Source: Hirschia sp964342355 (GTDB lineage: Bacteria; Pseudomonadota; Alphaproteobacteria; Caulobacterales; Hyphomonadaceae). From it: a DNA stretch of 64,000 nt. Under the pieces are notes generated by a model. That model worked only from the letters and a program-made list of their open reading frames with translations. It ran no database searches and was not told the origin of the DNA. Of the stretch, positions 35,655 through 44,622 are shown piece after piece. Position 1 is the stretch's first letter, and every line of letters begins with the position of its first letter. The stretch covers positions 1-64,000 of the forward strand of contig CAYFFG010000012.1 of assembly GCA_964342355.1 (NCBI GenBank), read 5' to 3'. The position numbers and the translations under genes are program-made.

Positions 35655-36947
35655 CTAAGCTTCGAACGGGTCACGCATCAAAATAACATCATCGCGTTCT
35701 GGCGAGGTGGATAGAAGCGCCACAGGCTTGCCAACCAGCTCTTCGAGACGACGGACATATTTGACGGCTTCGCCCGGCAACTGCGTCCAGGAACGTGCGC
35801 CCTTTGTGGAGCCTTCCCAGCCTTTGACTGTCTCGTAAATCGGTTCAACCGCAGCCTGATCCGTCATACCTGCTGGGAAATAGTCAATCACTTCGCCATC
35901 TAGCTTGTAGCCCGTACAGATTTTGATCTCTTCAAAACCATCCAGTACGTCCAGCTTGGTCAGCGCAATACCGTTCACACCTGAAGTGGCGCATGCCTGG
36001 CGCACCATGACAGCGTCAAACCAGCCACAACGTCGCGCGCGACCTGTGTTCACACCAACTTCGCCGCCAACACGACCAAGGGTTTGACCAATTTCATTGT
36101 CCTGCTCTGTTGGGAACGGCCCTGATCCCACGCGCGTGGTGTATGCTTTTGCAAGACCCAGCACATAGCTGATCGCGCCTGGACCGACACCTGCGCCTGC
36201 AGACGCGTTGCCCGCCACCACGGAAGACGATGTCACAAACGGATATGTGCCGTGGTCTACATCCAGCATAACGCCCTGAGCGCCTTCAAACAGGATACGG
36301 CGGCCAAGTTTCACGCTTTCATCGAGGCGTTTCCAGACAGGTTGCGCGTAAGGCAGCACCTGATCAGCGATGTCGAGCAGGTCCTGTTTCAGCTTGGCGC
36401 CATCTGGCTCTGGAAGGTCCAGACCTGTGCGCAATGGGCGGTGGTGCGCCAAGAGACGCTCAATTTTCAGATCCAACGCAGCCGGATCGCGAAGATCAGC
36501 CACACGGATCGCACGGCGACCGACACGGTCTTCATAGGCTGGGCCAATACCACGCTTTGTGGTGCCGATCTGACCAGCGCCAAGCGCGCCTTCACGCGCG
36601 GCGTCAATATCTTTGTGCCATGGCAGGATCAGAGATGCATTGTCAGCCAGAATGAGATTGTCAGGTGAAATCTCAACGCCCTGTGCGCGAATGCCTGCAA
36701 TCTCTTCCATCATGTGCCATGGATCAACCACGACACCATTACCGATGACTGACAGCTTGCCGCCGCGCACAAGGCCAGACGGTAGCAACGCCAGCTTGAA
36801 GACCTTGCCATCAATGACCAGCGTGTGTCCCGCATTGTGTCCGCCCTGGAAACGCACAACGACGTCGGCGCGGCTTGACAGCCAGTCGACGATTTTGCCT
36901 TTGCCTTCGTCACCCCACTGGGCGCCGACTACGACCACTCCGGACAT
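35655..36947 (-). CDS. purA: Adenylosuccinate synthetase
   Basis: Joins IMP and aspartate using GTP, the first committed step to AMP. The 430-residue protein starts with GAQWGDEGKGKIVD (catalytic Asp13, P-loop 12-18), has GHNAGHTLVI, the switch region TTKRGIGPAYEDR, and GLDLPEP. GGAG lies eight bases before the ATG. It is a single gene, divergent from nothing and convergent with the degenerate epimerase. Confidence 0.97.
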   Translation of the reverse strand: MSGVVVVGAQWGDEGKGKIVDWLSSRADVVVRFQGGHNAGHTLVIDGKVFKLALLPSGLVRGGKLSVIGNGVVVDPWHMMEEIAGIRAQGVEISPDNLILADNASLILPWHKDIDAAREGALGAGQIGTTKRGIGPAYEDRVGRRAIRVADLRDPAALDLKIERLLAHHRPLRTGLDLPEPDGAKLKQDLLDIADQVLPYAQPVWKRLDESVKLGRRILFEGAQGVMLDVDHGTYPFVTSSSVVAGNASAGAGVGPGAISYVLGLAKAYTTRVGSGPFPTEQDNEIGQTLGRVGGEVGVNTGRARRCGWFDAVMVRQACATSGVNGIALTKLDVLDGFEEIKICTGYKLDGEVIDYFPAGMTDQAAVEPIYETVKGWEGSTKGARSWTQLPGEAVKYVRRLEELVGKPVALLSTSPERDDVILMRDPFEA

Positions 36948-37047
36948 TCACGTCGCTCCGTTTGATTACATCCCGATAACAGTTTCGCGCGCAAAGGACA
37001 TGAAACTGTCATCTATGGCAAGAGGTCATCCGGAAAGAGCGGCGGTT

Positions 37048-37614
37048 TTAGAAGTTTCGCGCGATACGGAAGCCGAATTCATCTAGTCCCTGATTGCGGC
37101 CATTACCCAGAATCTGGCCATGAGACAGGTGCTCAAACACAAGCTGAACAGCCCAATCCTCATTGATATCGCGCGTGAGGATAAAGCTGGTGCGGAACAG
37201 GTCGCGCGACCCTAAAAGCACGTGTTGTGAACCAAACTCGGCGCGCTCTGCAGCAGTGGCGCCCTCACCTTCCAGTTCGCCATTGTGGATCGTATAACCA
37301 ACGCCCGGCTCAAAATGCCAGCCATCCAGAAACTCAAAGTCCCATTCAAGCCCCACCGCGCCATAAGACGTCTCGCCCGCAGTATTAACGGACGCCATGA
37401 CAAATGGATATGGCGACCAAGTCTCACCTAAAAAATCAAACTGCGAGAACCGGATCTCACCATTGATATTCACGCCGTCTTCCTTGTCAGCGTTCTTTCC
37501 GTCGATCACTTTGATGTTGTGATCCATGACACCCAGACGGACGCTGTCGACAATCTCTGCTGTTGCAACAGGCGAAGCAGCGACAAACGCCGCTGTAAGG
37601 GCTAGAATTTTCAT
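37048..37614 (-). CDS. Acyloxyacyl hydrolase, PagL-like lipid A 3-O-deacylase
   Basis: A 188-residue outer-membrane beta-barrel protein with a signal peptide (residues 1-19, cut near ATAE). The C-terminus matches the PagL family: FEHLSHGQILG gives the catalytic His162-x-Ser164 pair, and a downstream acidic residue (Asp178/Glu179) would complete the triad. It ends in Phe, as outer-membrane barrels do. It would remove the 3-O acyl chain of lipid A. GGGGAGCT lies before the ATG. Confidence 0.83.
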   Translation of the reverse strand: MKILALTAAFVAASPVATAEIVDSVRLGVMDHNIKVIDGKNADKEDGVNINGEIRFSQFDFLGETWSPYPFVMASVNTAGETSYGAVGLEWDFEFLDGWHFEPGVGYTIHNGELEGEGATAAERAEFGSQHVLLGSRDLFRTSFILTRDINEDWAVQLVFEHLSHGQILGNGRNQGLDEFGFRIARNF

Positions 37615-37790
37615 GAGAGCTCCCCAGCTTTAAGTTAACCATAATTTAGTGTGGTGCGCACGCATAAGCAATTGCTGTAAGCACGAAACCTGTTGCGCAA
37701 AGAGCGCAGCAGTTCATCTTTTGTTTTGCATTCACAGTTCAATTAATCATAGAATCGAATCGTTCCTGCAGACCTTCTAAGAGACGACAT

Positions 37791-38819
37791 ATGCCAAGAG
37801 ACGGCGACATCACTGATCCAACGCGTCTGCCGGATGAAGCGCCTGACCGGGCGCTGCGCCCGCTTTCCTTTGATGACTTCACTGGACAGGAGGCTGCGAA
37901 AGCCAATTTGCGCGTCTTTGTTCAGGCCGCAAGAAATCGGGGCGATGCGCTGGACCATGTTCTTCTTTTTGGTCCGCCCGGTCTTGGAAAAACCACGCTA
38001 GCCCAGATTGTCGCCCGCGAAATGGGCGTCGGTTTTCGCTCCACATCCGGCCCGGTCGTCGCCAAAGCGGGAGATCTGGCCGCCCTCCTGACCAATCTGG
38101 AAGCAAACGATGTGCTCTTCATTGATGAGATCCATCGTTTGTCGCCTGCGGTTGAAGAAGTGCTTTATCCTGCGATGGAAGATCATTGCCTCGACATCAT
38201 GATTGGCGAAGGTCCCTCAGCCCGGTCTGTAAAGATCGACCTGCCGCCTTTCACACTGGTTGGCGCCACAACGCGCGCCGGACTTTTGTCCACACCGCTG
38301 CGCGATCGTTTTGGCATTCCGGTCAGGCTTGAGTTTTACACCGCCGAGCAGCTCGGCGGCATTGTTCTGCGCGCTGGCCAAAAAATGGGCGCAGACATCA
38401 CAACGGACGGTGCGGTTGAAATTGCCGGACGGGCCCGCGGCACACCGCGGATAGCCATGCGTCTGTTACGCCGTGTGCGCGATTTTGCCGAAGCTGAAGG
38501 CAACACAATTGACAAAGGCGCCGCCTCACGCGGTCTTGCGCGCCTGGAAGTCGACGAAGACGGTCTGGATGCGCTGGACAGACGCTATCTCAACGCGCTC
38601 GTCAAAACATACGCAGGCGGACCCGTGGGCGCTGATACGCTGGCTGCGGCTTTATCTGAAGCGCGTGATGCGATTGAAGAAGTCATTGAGCCTTACCTCA
38701 TGCAACGCGGACTTGTTGCGCGCACACCGCGCGGACGTGTCGCCGCGCCGGGCGCCTATGAACGCCTTGGCCTAAACGCGCCGAAAACCATTCAATCTGA
38801 AATGTTCGACAATGACTGA
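37791..38819 (+). CDS. ruvB: Holliday junction branch migration helicase RuvB
   Basis: An AAA+ motor that drives branch migration with RuvA at Holliday junctions. The 342-residue protein has Walker A GPPGLGKT (61-68), Walker B IDEIHRL, sensor I ATTRAGLL, the Arg finger region and the C-terminal winged helix. It is separated by about 22 kb from ruvC and ruvA at the end of this window. It overlaps ybgC by eight bases. Confidence 0.97.
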   Translation: MPRDGDITDPTRLPDEAPDRALRPLSFDDFTGQEAAKANLRVFVQAARNRGDALDHVLLFGPPGLGKTTLAQIVAREMGVGFRSTSGPVVAKAGDLAALLTNLEANDVLFIDEIHRLSPAVEEVLYPAMEDHCLDIMIGEGPSARSVKIDLPPFTLVGATTRAGLLSTPLRDRFGIPVRLEFYTAEQLGGIVLRAGQKMGADITTDGAVEIAGRARGTPRIAMRLLRRVRDFAEAEGNTIDKGAASRGLARLEVDEDGLDALDRRYLNALVKTYAGGPVGADTLAAALSEARDAIEEVIEPYLMQRGLVARTPRGRVAAPGAYERLGLNAPKTIQSEMFDND

Positions 38820-39234
38820 ACACCCCACGTCAGGCCGACTAATTGGGCCCGAGCATGAACTGCCTGTGCGGGTGTATTATGAAGACACAGATTTTTCCGG
38901 TGTGGTTTATCACGCCAATTATCTGAAATTCTTTGAACGCGGACGGTCCGAATACCTGCGGCTTGTGTCCAACAACAGCCATCGCGAACTGCATGCGCGC
39001 GAAAAACCAAATGCGTTTGTTGTCTCCCGTATGGAAATTGATTTTAAACGCCCCGCCCGGATCGATGACGCGCTTGTGGTAAAGACCGAACTTGTACGTA
39101 TAAAAGGTCCGCGCATCATCTTTTCTCAGCGAGTTGAAAAAGACGGCGAACTGCTGGCCAGCGCAGATGTGACTGTCGCCCAGATTGACGAAAACGGCCG
39201 CCCTGTTCGCCCTGAATTAAACATAGAGAATTAA
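38812..39234 (+). CDS. ybgC: Tol-Pal-associated acyl-CoA thioesterase YbgC
   Basis: A 140-residue hotdog thioesterase. The 4HBT motif YYEDTDFSGVVYHANYL includes the expected catalytic Asp27 and the His in YHANY. In many proteobacteria ybgC heads the tol-pal operon; here it overlaps the ruvB 3' end (ATGACTGA) and is followed by an OpgC-family gene before tolQ. Acts in the cytoplasm, possibly on phospholipid-related acyl-CoA or acyl-ACP. Confidence 0.93.
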   Translation: MTEHPTSGRLIGPEHELPVRVYYEDTDFSGVVYHANYLKFFERGRSEYLRLVSNNSHRELHAREKPNAFVVSRMEIDFKRPARIDDALVVKTELVRIKGPRIIFSQRVEKDGELLASADVTVAQIDENGRPVRPELNIEN

Positions 39235-39322
39235 ATCCTAATCCCTTAACCAAAAGCGGATTGACAGCCCGTCATTGTAGTGGCTTAGCTTTTTCATCCT
39301 TATTTTTAGGACGCTTGGCCAA

Positions 39323-40546
39323 ATGAGCCTCCAGGACAATCCATCCCCCTCGGCCGCGTTAGTCGCTGGCCGGCTTGACTCTGCGCCCGAGAGCGCCAAG
39401 GCGCGCATATCCTATATCGACGGCGCACGCGGTTATCTATTGTCCATGATGTATCTGGCGCACACGCATTACACGCTGGAAAATTCGTTTTTCAAACTTC
39501 ACCACGGCAATTTCATTCCAGCGATGGATGCGGAATTCTTTGTCCTCATCTCTGGATTTGTGTGTGCGTTGGCTTATTCCGGCAAACACAAAACATCCGG
39601 TATGACAGGGACACTCTTAGCCGTCCTCTCGCGCCTTAAATGGGTTTACCTGTTCCAGGTTATGGTCGCGGTGTTGATGATCCTGTTGTTCAGGATGTTT
39701 GGATCCACAATCGTTGATCCGACCTATACAGCTGATTTTACAACACCTCTGACCGCGCAGATATTTGCAGCTGTCAGATTTGTCTATCAGCCGCCATATC
39801 TGGATATTTTAATGCTTTATATCGCGCTGATGTTGTTCATCCCGCTCGCCACACTTTTGTTGAGCAAAAACCGTGTGATCAGCTATTTCGCTATCATTGC
39901 CGGATTGTGGTTGTTCGTTGAAACCGGACTGGCGGCGCAGTCAGATCAAATTGTGAAATCTATCTTTGCTTATGACCGAGCCTTTGCATTGAGAGGGTAT
40001 TTCCAGCCGCTTTCATATGCGGCGTTGTTTTATGTCGGGTTTTATTTTGGTTTCATCCAGAAGAACAAAGCCACTCTTCCTGGCGCATCTCTTTTAAAGA
40101 AACCGCCCGTCGTCCTGTTTTGGGCGTCCTTAGGCATCATATTAGTTGCGATTGTCTCTTGTCTTATCTGGCTGAAAACAGGCCATTTAGAATGGCTCGC
40201 CGCACCTGAGCGTCAATCCATTTCAGTTCCCGGCTTTCTGACAACGCTTTCTGTGACGTATGTGGTTTTCTTTCTTATGGCGCGCACCGGATATGCCAAA
40301 CTCACAGATATGGCGGGAAATGCCCTGCAAAGCGCACTCAGCCTGCCCTTTCTGACCTTACTTGGGCGAAACTCGCTGTTCACATATGCAATCCATGCAT
40401 TGATTATTTTTATTGTTTCCTATGCGATCATCACTACCGGACACGCAGACAGCATTGTTTGGAAGGCATCAGGATTGGTCGCCGGATACCTGCTCATTCT
40501 CTTGTTTTCCCAGTGGAAACAAAGGCATTTGCCATTCCTGCCCTGA
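39323..40546 (+). CDS. opgC: OpgC-family integral membrane protein
   Basis: OpgC-domain proteins (acyltransferase-3-like) add succinyl groups to periplasmic glucans in rhizobia. This 407-residue protein has about ten membrane segments, the early SYIDGARGYLLSMMYLAH motif and the FFVLISGFVCALAY segment of the family. The substrate here is not proven; no mdoGH genes are in the window. It sits between ybgC and tolQ, an unusual insertion into the tol neighbourhood. ORF-based start; weak ribosome site. Confidence 0.83.
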   Translation: MSLQDNPSPSAALVAGRLDSAPESAKARISYIDGARGYLLSMMYLAHTHYTLENSFFKLHHGNFIPAMDAEFFVLISGFVCALAYSGKHKTSGMTGTLLAVLSRLKWVYLFQVMVAVLMILLFRMFGSTIVDPTYTADFTTPLTAQIFAAVRFVYQPPYLDILMLYIALMLFIPLATLLLSKNRVISYFAIIAGLWLFVETGLAAQSDQIVKSIFAYDRAFALRGYFQPLSYAALFYVGFYFGFIQKNKATLPGASLLKKPPVVLFWASLGIILVAIVSCLIWLKTGHLEWLAAPERQSISVPGFLTTLSVTYVVFFLMARTGYAKLTDMAGNALQSALSLPFLTLLGRNSLFTYAIHALIIFIVSYAIITTGHADSIVWKASGLVAGYLLILLFSQWKQRHLPFLP

Positions 40547-40672
40547 TAGCAGAAGCCTCGATTTGTGCTGAAAATTTTGGCTAGATTACAAACAATCAAC
40601 TGTTTTTCGCAGTCTTCTCCTTCATCTTGCCCAATTTGCGATACAAGCAAGCTGAGTTAAAGGACCCCCATC

Positions 40673-40696
40673 GACGTCGGCGGGGATACCGACGTC
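40673..40696 (+). repeat. 8-bp inverted repeat in the tolQ leader
   Basis: GACGTCGG (40673-40680) and CCGACGTC (40689-40696) form a perfect stem around an eight-base loop, 31 bases before the tolQ ATG. Each arm also contains the palindrome GACGTC. No T run follows. It could be an RNA hairpin or a binding site for a dimeric regulator. Confidence 0.55.
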
Positions 40697-40727
40697 AATT
40701 GATTGGTCATATCAACAAGAGGCCCTG

Positions 40728-41513
40728 ATGCTGTCTGTAGATTTAGTTATTGCTGACGGACTGAACACTCTGTCCGCCATGCCCTTCCTTCAAGTCACAA
40801 CTGGCGAAGCGGGCGCGCTGGAAGGCGCAGAGGATTTCTCCTTTATTTCTTTGATTATGCAGGCTGGTCCGGTCGTTAAGATCGTGATGGCCGTCCTGGT
40901 GATCATGTCTATCTGGTCATGGATGGTGACCATTGATCGCTGGTTGGGGATCACAGCGACCAAGAAAAAAGGCAAACAGTTCGAGCAGGCCTTCTGGTCA
41001 GGCCAACCATTAGACGAAATGGATGACCGCGTTGGCGACAAACCTTCTGACGCGTTAGCGCGGGTTTATTCAGCCGGCTCACGCGAATGGCGCGAAGCGC
41101 GCCGCATTCGTACGCTGACCGATTCTGTCGCGACGTCGATGATCCAGCGCGCACGCTCGCAAATGATGGTGACGGTCAATCGTGAAGCTGCCCGTATGGA
41201 AAGCGGCTTGTCTTCACTGGCGATCATTGGATCTTCCGCTCCCTTTATCGGCCTCTTCGGAACCGTCTGGGGGATTATGACCGCCTTCCGTGATATTGGC
41301 GCATCTGGTGAGACAAACCTTGCGGTGGTCGCGCCTGGTATGGCCGAAGCCCTGTTTGCAACAGCACTTGGGCTGTTAGCGGCAATCCCGGCAATGATCT
41401 TCTATAACAAGTTTTCCGGCGACGTGAACAAGTTCGCTGAGCACATGGAAAGCTTCGCTGAAGAATTTGTTGTGCGCATTTCCCGCCGTTTAGCTGAACG
41501 ACTGGACGATTAA
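40728..41513 (+). CDS. tolQ: Tol-Pal system proton channel subunit TolQ
   Basis: TolQ forms with TolR the inner-membrane proton-driven stator that energises TolA. The 261-residue protein has one membrane segment near residues 45-65, a large cytoplasmic loop, and two more around 165-185 (FIGLFGTVWGIMTAF) and 205-225 (GMAEALFATALGLLAAIPAMIFYN), with the conserved Thr and Glu residues of ExbB/TolQ. AGAGG precedes the ATG. It is four bases from tolR. Confidence 0.96.
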   Translation: MLSVDLVIADGLNTLSAMPFLQVTTGEAGALEGAEDFSFISLIMQAGPVVKIVMAVLVIMSIWSWMVTIDRWLGITATKKKGKQFEQAFWSGQPLDEMDDRVGDKPSDALARVYSAGSREWREARRIRTLTDSVATSMIQRARSQMMVTVNREAARMESGLSSLAIIGSSAPFIGLFGTVWGIMTAFRDIGASGETNLAVVAPGMAEALFATALGLLAAIPAMIFYNKFSGDVNKFAEHMESFAEEFVVRISRRLAERLDD

Positions 41514-41517
41514 TTCC

Positions 41518-41979
41518 ATGGCCATGATGTCCTCTTCCGGCGGTGGTCGCGGACGCCGCCGCTCACAGAACGCAGATATCAACGTCACACCCCTGGTGGA
41601 TGTGATGCTGGTGCTTCTCGTTATCTTTATGGTGACGGCGCCAATGGTGGTGACCGGCGAACCAGTGAACCTGGCAAAAACATCGTCCAAACCATTGCCG
41701 CCCTCTGAAAACCAGTCACTGGCGCTGACGGTCAATGCAAACGGCCAACTGTTTATTGGGGGCAATCTGGAACCGATTGAACCGGCGCAATTGGGCGAAC
41801 AACTCATCGCTATCGCCAAGAATGGTTACGAAGATCGCGTGCTGGTGCGCGGCGACAAGGACGCCAACTATGGTGATGTCCTGAATGCTTTGTCGCTTGT
41901 GCGCGCCGCTGGATTTACAAATGTCGGCCTTGTGACAGACCCGTCAAAAACAGGCCGTGCAAAAGGCAAGGAAAGCTGA
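41518..41979 (+). CDS. tolR: Tol-Pal system subunit TolR
   Basis: A 153-residue ExbD/TolR protein: short basic cytoplasmic N-terminus (GGGRGRRRSQN), one membrane helix with the proton-carrying Asp in NVTPLVDVMLVLLVIFMV, and a periplasmic domain (LTVNANGQLFIGG, VLVRGDKDANYGDVL). It is cotranscribed between tolQ and tolA, three bases before the latter. Confidence 0.96.
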   Translation: MAMMSSSGGGRGRRRSQNADINVTPLVDVMLVLLVIFMVTAPMVVTGEPVNLAKTSSKPLPPSENQSLALTVNANGQLFIGGNLEPIEPAQLGEQLIAIAKNGYEDRVLVRGDKDANYGDVLNALSLVRAAGFTNVGLVTDPSKTGRAKGKES

Positions 41980-41982
41980 GGC

Positions 41983-42870
41983 GTGCGCCCAGGACTTCCA
42001 CTCTCCATACTCCTTCATGCCGGCATAGTTGCGTCAGCCTATGTTGCGTTTCCGCACACGTTTGAGGAAATAGACGAAGAGCTGATCATTGTGCCGATTG
42101 ATCTGGTGGTGATTGACGACACGACAAACCTTGCCTTGTCAAAACCGGATGAGCCTGAAGATGTGCCCGAGCCTGAAAAGGTTGAGGAGCCAGAGCCTGA
42201 AGACACACCAGAACCATTAGATGAAGGCGAAATAGAAGAAGATCCGGACCCGCGCGCGGAAGACGATTTAGGCGAAGCAGAACCGATTCCGGAAGATGAA
42301 CCCGAGCCGGAACCAGAACCGGAAGAAGCAGAGCCAACGCCCACACCGACTCCAACACCTAAACCCACCCCAACACCGACCCCTACGCCGGCGCCGCCAG
42401 AACCAACGCCAACAACAAAAAAACCAGACAATTCATTTCTCGACCGCGCGCTTCAATCCACACAGCAAGCCAAGAAGACGCGTGAACGCGAAATCAAAGA
42501 ATTACCTGACCTGAAAGAAGTGAAAAACGCTCGCGAAAGCACACGCTCGGCCGGCGACCGCCAACGCGACACAGCAACGTGGACTGCTTTGCTAAAAACA
42601 AAGCTGACAAAATGTTTTGCAGACTTTGCAGACTTTGCAGAAGCGGACCGATTGCGGACCTCTTACCAGATCAATCTCAACAAGGACGGCACACTATTGC
42701 GCCCGCCGCGCAGAATCGCTCCTGCTCAAATACCGCTCGGTGACCAACAATTACGCGTTTTTGATATCAACGCCCAGCGTGCGATTAAGAAATGCGAACC
42801 CTACGATGACATTTTCCCGCCGGAACTCTATGAGGAGTGGAAGGATTTCACTTTCAATTTCGGTAAGTAA
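41983..42870 (+). CDS. tolA: TolA-like envelope protein with Pro-Thr linker
   Basis: TolA links the TolQR motor to Pal. This 295-residue protein starts with GTG, has one N-terminal membrane segment (about residues 7-23, LSILLHAGIVASAYVAF), then an acidic Glu/Pro region (35-110), a PTPTP-rich stretch (about 113-145), and a C-terminal globular domain (about 195-295) with cysteines at the expected places (TKCFADFAD, IKKCEPYDD). It lacks the long Ala/Lys helical domain of enterobacterial TolA. Position between tolR and tolB supports the name. Confidence 0.9.
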   Translation: MRPGLPLSILLHAGIVASAYVAFPHTFEEIDEELIIVPIDLVVIDDTTNLALSKPDEPEDVPEPEKVEEPEPEDTPEPLDEGEIEEDPDPRAEDDLGEAEPIPEDEPEPEPEPEEAEPTPTPTPTPKPTPTPTPTPAPPEPTPTTKKPDNSFLDRALQSTQQAKKTREREIKELPDLKEVKNARESTRSAGDRQRDTATWTALLKTKLTKCFADFADFAEADRLRTSYQINLNKDGTLLRPPRRIAPAQIPLGDQQLRVFDINAQRAIKKCEPYDDIFPPELYEEWKDFTFNFGK

Positions 42871-42900
42871 CAAGACCCTAAGAATTAGGAGAGCCTCCCC

Positions 42901-44271
42901 ATGAAGTCTGTCGTCAGCTGTTTAGCCGCGCTTATAGTCGCTGCGACCGCGCTGCCACTCGCTCTTACAGCGTCGGCGCAGGATAATGTTGTTAACATCA
43001 CCGAGGGCACTTTCCAGCCCATGCCAACGGCGATTCCAGACTTTTCTGGCGATACGCCTGAAGAGGCGACTTTGGCGACTGATATCTCCGAAGTCATTCG
43101 CAACGACCTCGCCGGCTCCGGTCTTTTCCGCATGATTGACCCAGCCGCATTTGTTGAAAGAAACCTTGATATTTCAGTCCTGCCTCGTTTTGCAGACTGG
43201 AAAGTCATCAGCGCTGAAGCGCTCCTTGTGGGTAAGACCACGATCGACACCTCCGGGCAGATGTCGACACAGTTCCGACTGTTTGATGTCTTCACTGGTC
43301 GCCAGCTGTATTCACAGGAATACATCTCATCTCGTGAGAACTGGCGCCGTATCGGTCACATCATCGCAGACGATATTTACGAACAACTCACCCCGGATGG
43401 CGGATATTTTGACAGCCGCATCGTTTATGTCGCCGAAAGCGGCCCCAAAACAAAGCGCACGCGTCGCCTTGCGATCATGGACCAGGATGGGGCAAACCCG
43501 GAATACCTGACCGAAGGTCGTGTAGAAGTTCAAACACCACGTTTTGATCCATCTTCTCAGACAATTATTTACACCGCACTGGTGCCGGACGCGCGCAACC
43601 CGCTGATCGAACGTCGCCGCATCTACCTTTTCAACATTGAAACAGGCCGTGAAGAAGTCATCGGTGACTTTGGCGCGACGTCATTTGCTGCGCGTTTCTC
43701 TCCTGACGGTGAAAACATCGCTATGTCGATTGCTGAAAACGGTAACTCAGACATCTACATTCTCAACACAGCCAATCGCCAGCGGACGCGTCTGACAACC
43801 AACCCTGCAATTGACACCTCCCCGTCTTATTCTCCAGACGGAAGCCAGATTGTGTTCACCTCTGACCGTGGCGGCTCGCAGCAGCTCTACATCATGAATG
43901 CCGATGGCACAGACCTGAACTGTCCGACAGGCGGTCGCGACAAAGCATGTCGCATTACCTTCGGTCAGGGTCTTTACTCAACGCCGGTCTGGTCTCCACG
44001 GGGTGACTTGGTCGCCTTCACAAAGCAAACACAGGGCCGTTTTGAAATCGGCGTGATTAAAACAGACGGAACAGGCGAGCGTTCGCTGACATCTGATTAT
44101 CTGGTGGAAGGTCCAACCTGGTCGCCAAACGGTCGCGTCATCATCTTCTTCAAAGAATCCCGCGGCGGACGCCCTGGCCTTTGGAGTGTTGATCTCACAG
44201 GCCGGAACCTGAAGCGTGTGCCAACACCAGGCGACGCTTCCGACCCAGCCTGGTCGCCAGTTCTGCAATAA
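42901..44271 (+). CDS. tolB: Tol-Pal system beta-propeller protein TolB
   Basis: Periplasmic partner of Pal. The 456-residue protein has a signal peptide (to about residue 26, TASAQD), the TolB N-terminal domain to about residue 165, and a six-bladed propeller with repeated PxFSPDG/PxWSPxG units such as ARFSPDGENIAMSI, PSYSPDGSQIVFTS, PVWSPRGDLVAFT and PTWSPNGRVIIFF. GGAG precedes the ATG. A terminator separates it from pal. Confidence 0.97.
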   Translation: MKSVVSCLAALIVAATALPLALTASAQDNVVNITEGTFQPMPTAIPDFSGDTPEEATLATDISEVIRNDLAGSGLFRMIDPAAFVERNLDISVLPRFADWKVISAEALLVGKTTIDTSGQMSTQFRLFDVFTGRQLYSQEYISSRENWRRIGHIIADDIYEQLTPDGGYFDSRIVYVAESGPKTKRTRRLAIMDQDGANPEYLTEGRVEVQTPRFDPSSQTIIYTALVPDARNPLIERRRIYLFNIETGREEVIGDFGATSFAARFSPDGENIAMSIAENGNSDIYILNTANRQRTRLTTNPAIDTSPSYSPDGSQIVFTSDRGGSQQLYIMNADGTDLNCPTGGRDKACRITFGQGLYSTPVWSPRGDLVAFTKQTQGRFEIGVIKTDGTGERSLTSDYLVEGPTWSPNGRVIIFFKESRGGRPGLWSVDLTGRNLKRVPTPGDASDPAWSPVLQ

Positions 44272-44290
44272 TCGGGACGCATTAAGCAAT

Positions 44291-44327
44291 AAAAGCAGGC
44301 TGTTTCATCAGCCTGCTTTTTTATTTT
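44291..44327 (+). terminator. Rho-independent terminator of tolQRAB
   Basis: AAAAGCAGGCT (44291-44301) pairs with AGCCTGCTTTT (44310-44320) and is followed by TTATTTTT. Confidence 0.92.
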
Positions 44328-44622
44328 TGCCTCATCATGGTCAAATTATTCGGTCAGTTTGATCTTAAACTACCTAAAAACCGTGCACATTACGGTTGAA
44401 AAAGAAAATTCAAGCCAAATTTTGTGATTTTCGACCATGAAATTCGCGTTAGACCTGCATTGTTGGTGTTGCAGTTTTCGAAAACCGCGTCTTAAGGTGA
44501 GTCCCGCGTTCGATGTCCGTGCAACCGTTTCGCGCAACGGTCACAAAAGATCGTTATGCATTCGTTGTATCTAGTGCACGCTCAGTGTGAGCGTGAGCGA
44601 CATTAGGGGAGTCTGGAAGACA
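44328..44622. other. pal promoter and leader region
   Basis: About 295 bp, AT-rich in its first half. It contains a six-bp hairpin ACCGTT/AACGGT (44524-44541) and an eight-bp hairpin just before the pal ribosome site (listed). A pal promoter separate from the tolQ one is implied by the terminator after tolB. No open frame of interest. Confidence 0.6.
44577..44595 (+). repeat. 8-bp hairpin in the pal leader
   Basis: CACGCTCA (44577-44584) and TGAGCGTG (44588-44595) form a perfect stem with a three-base loop, 28 bases before the pal ATG and 11 bases before GGGGA. It may protect or regulate the pal mRNA 5' end. Confidence 0.55.

Noticed and set aside
42039..42431. Minus-strand Gly/Ser/Val-rich open frame
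   Set aside because: It is antisense to the Glu/Pro/Thr repeats of TolA; low complexity and no ribosome site.
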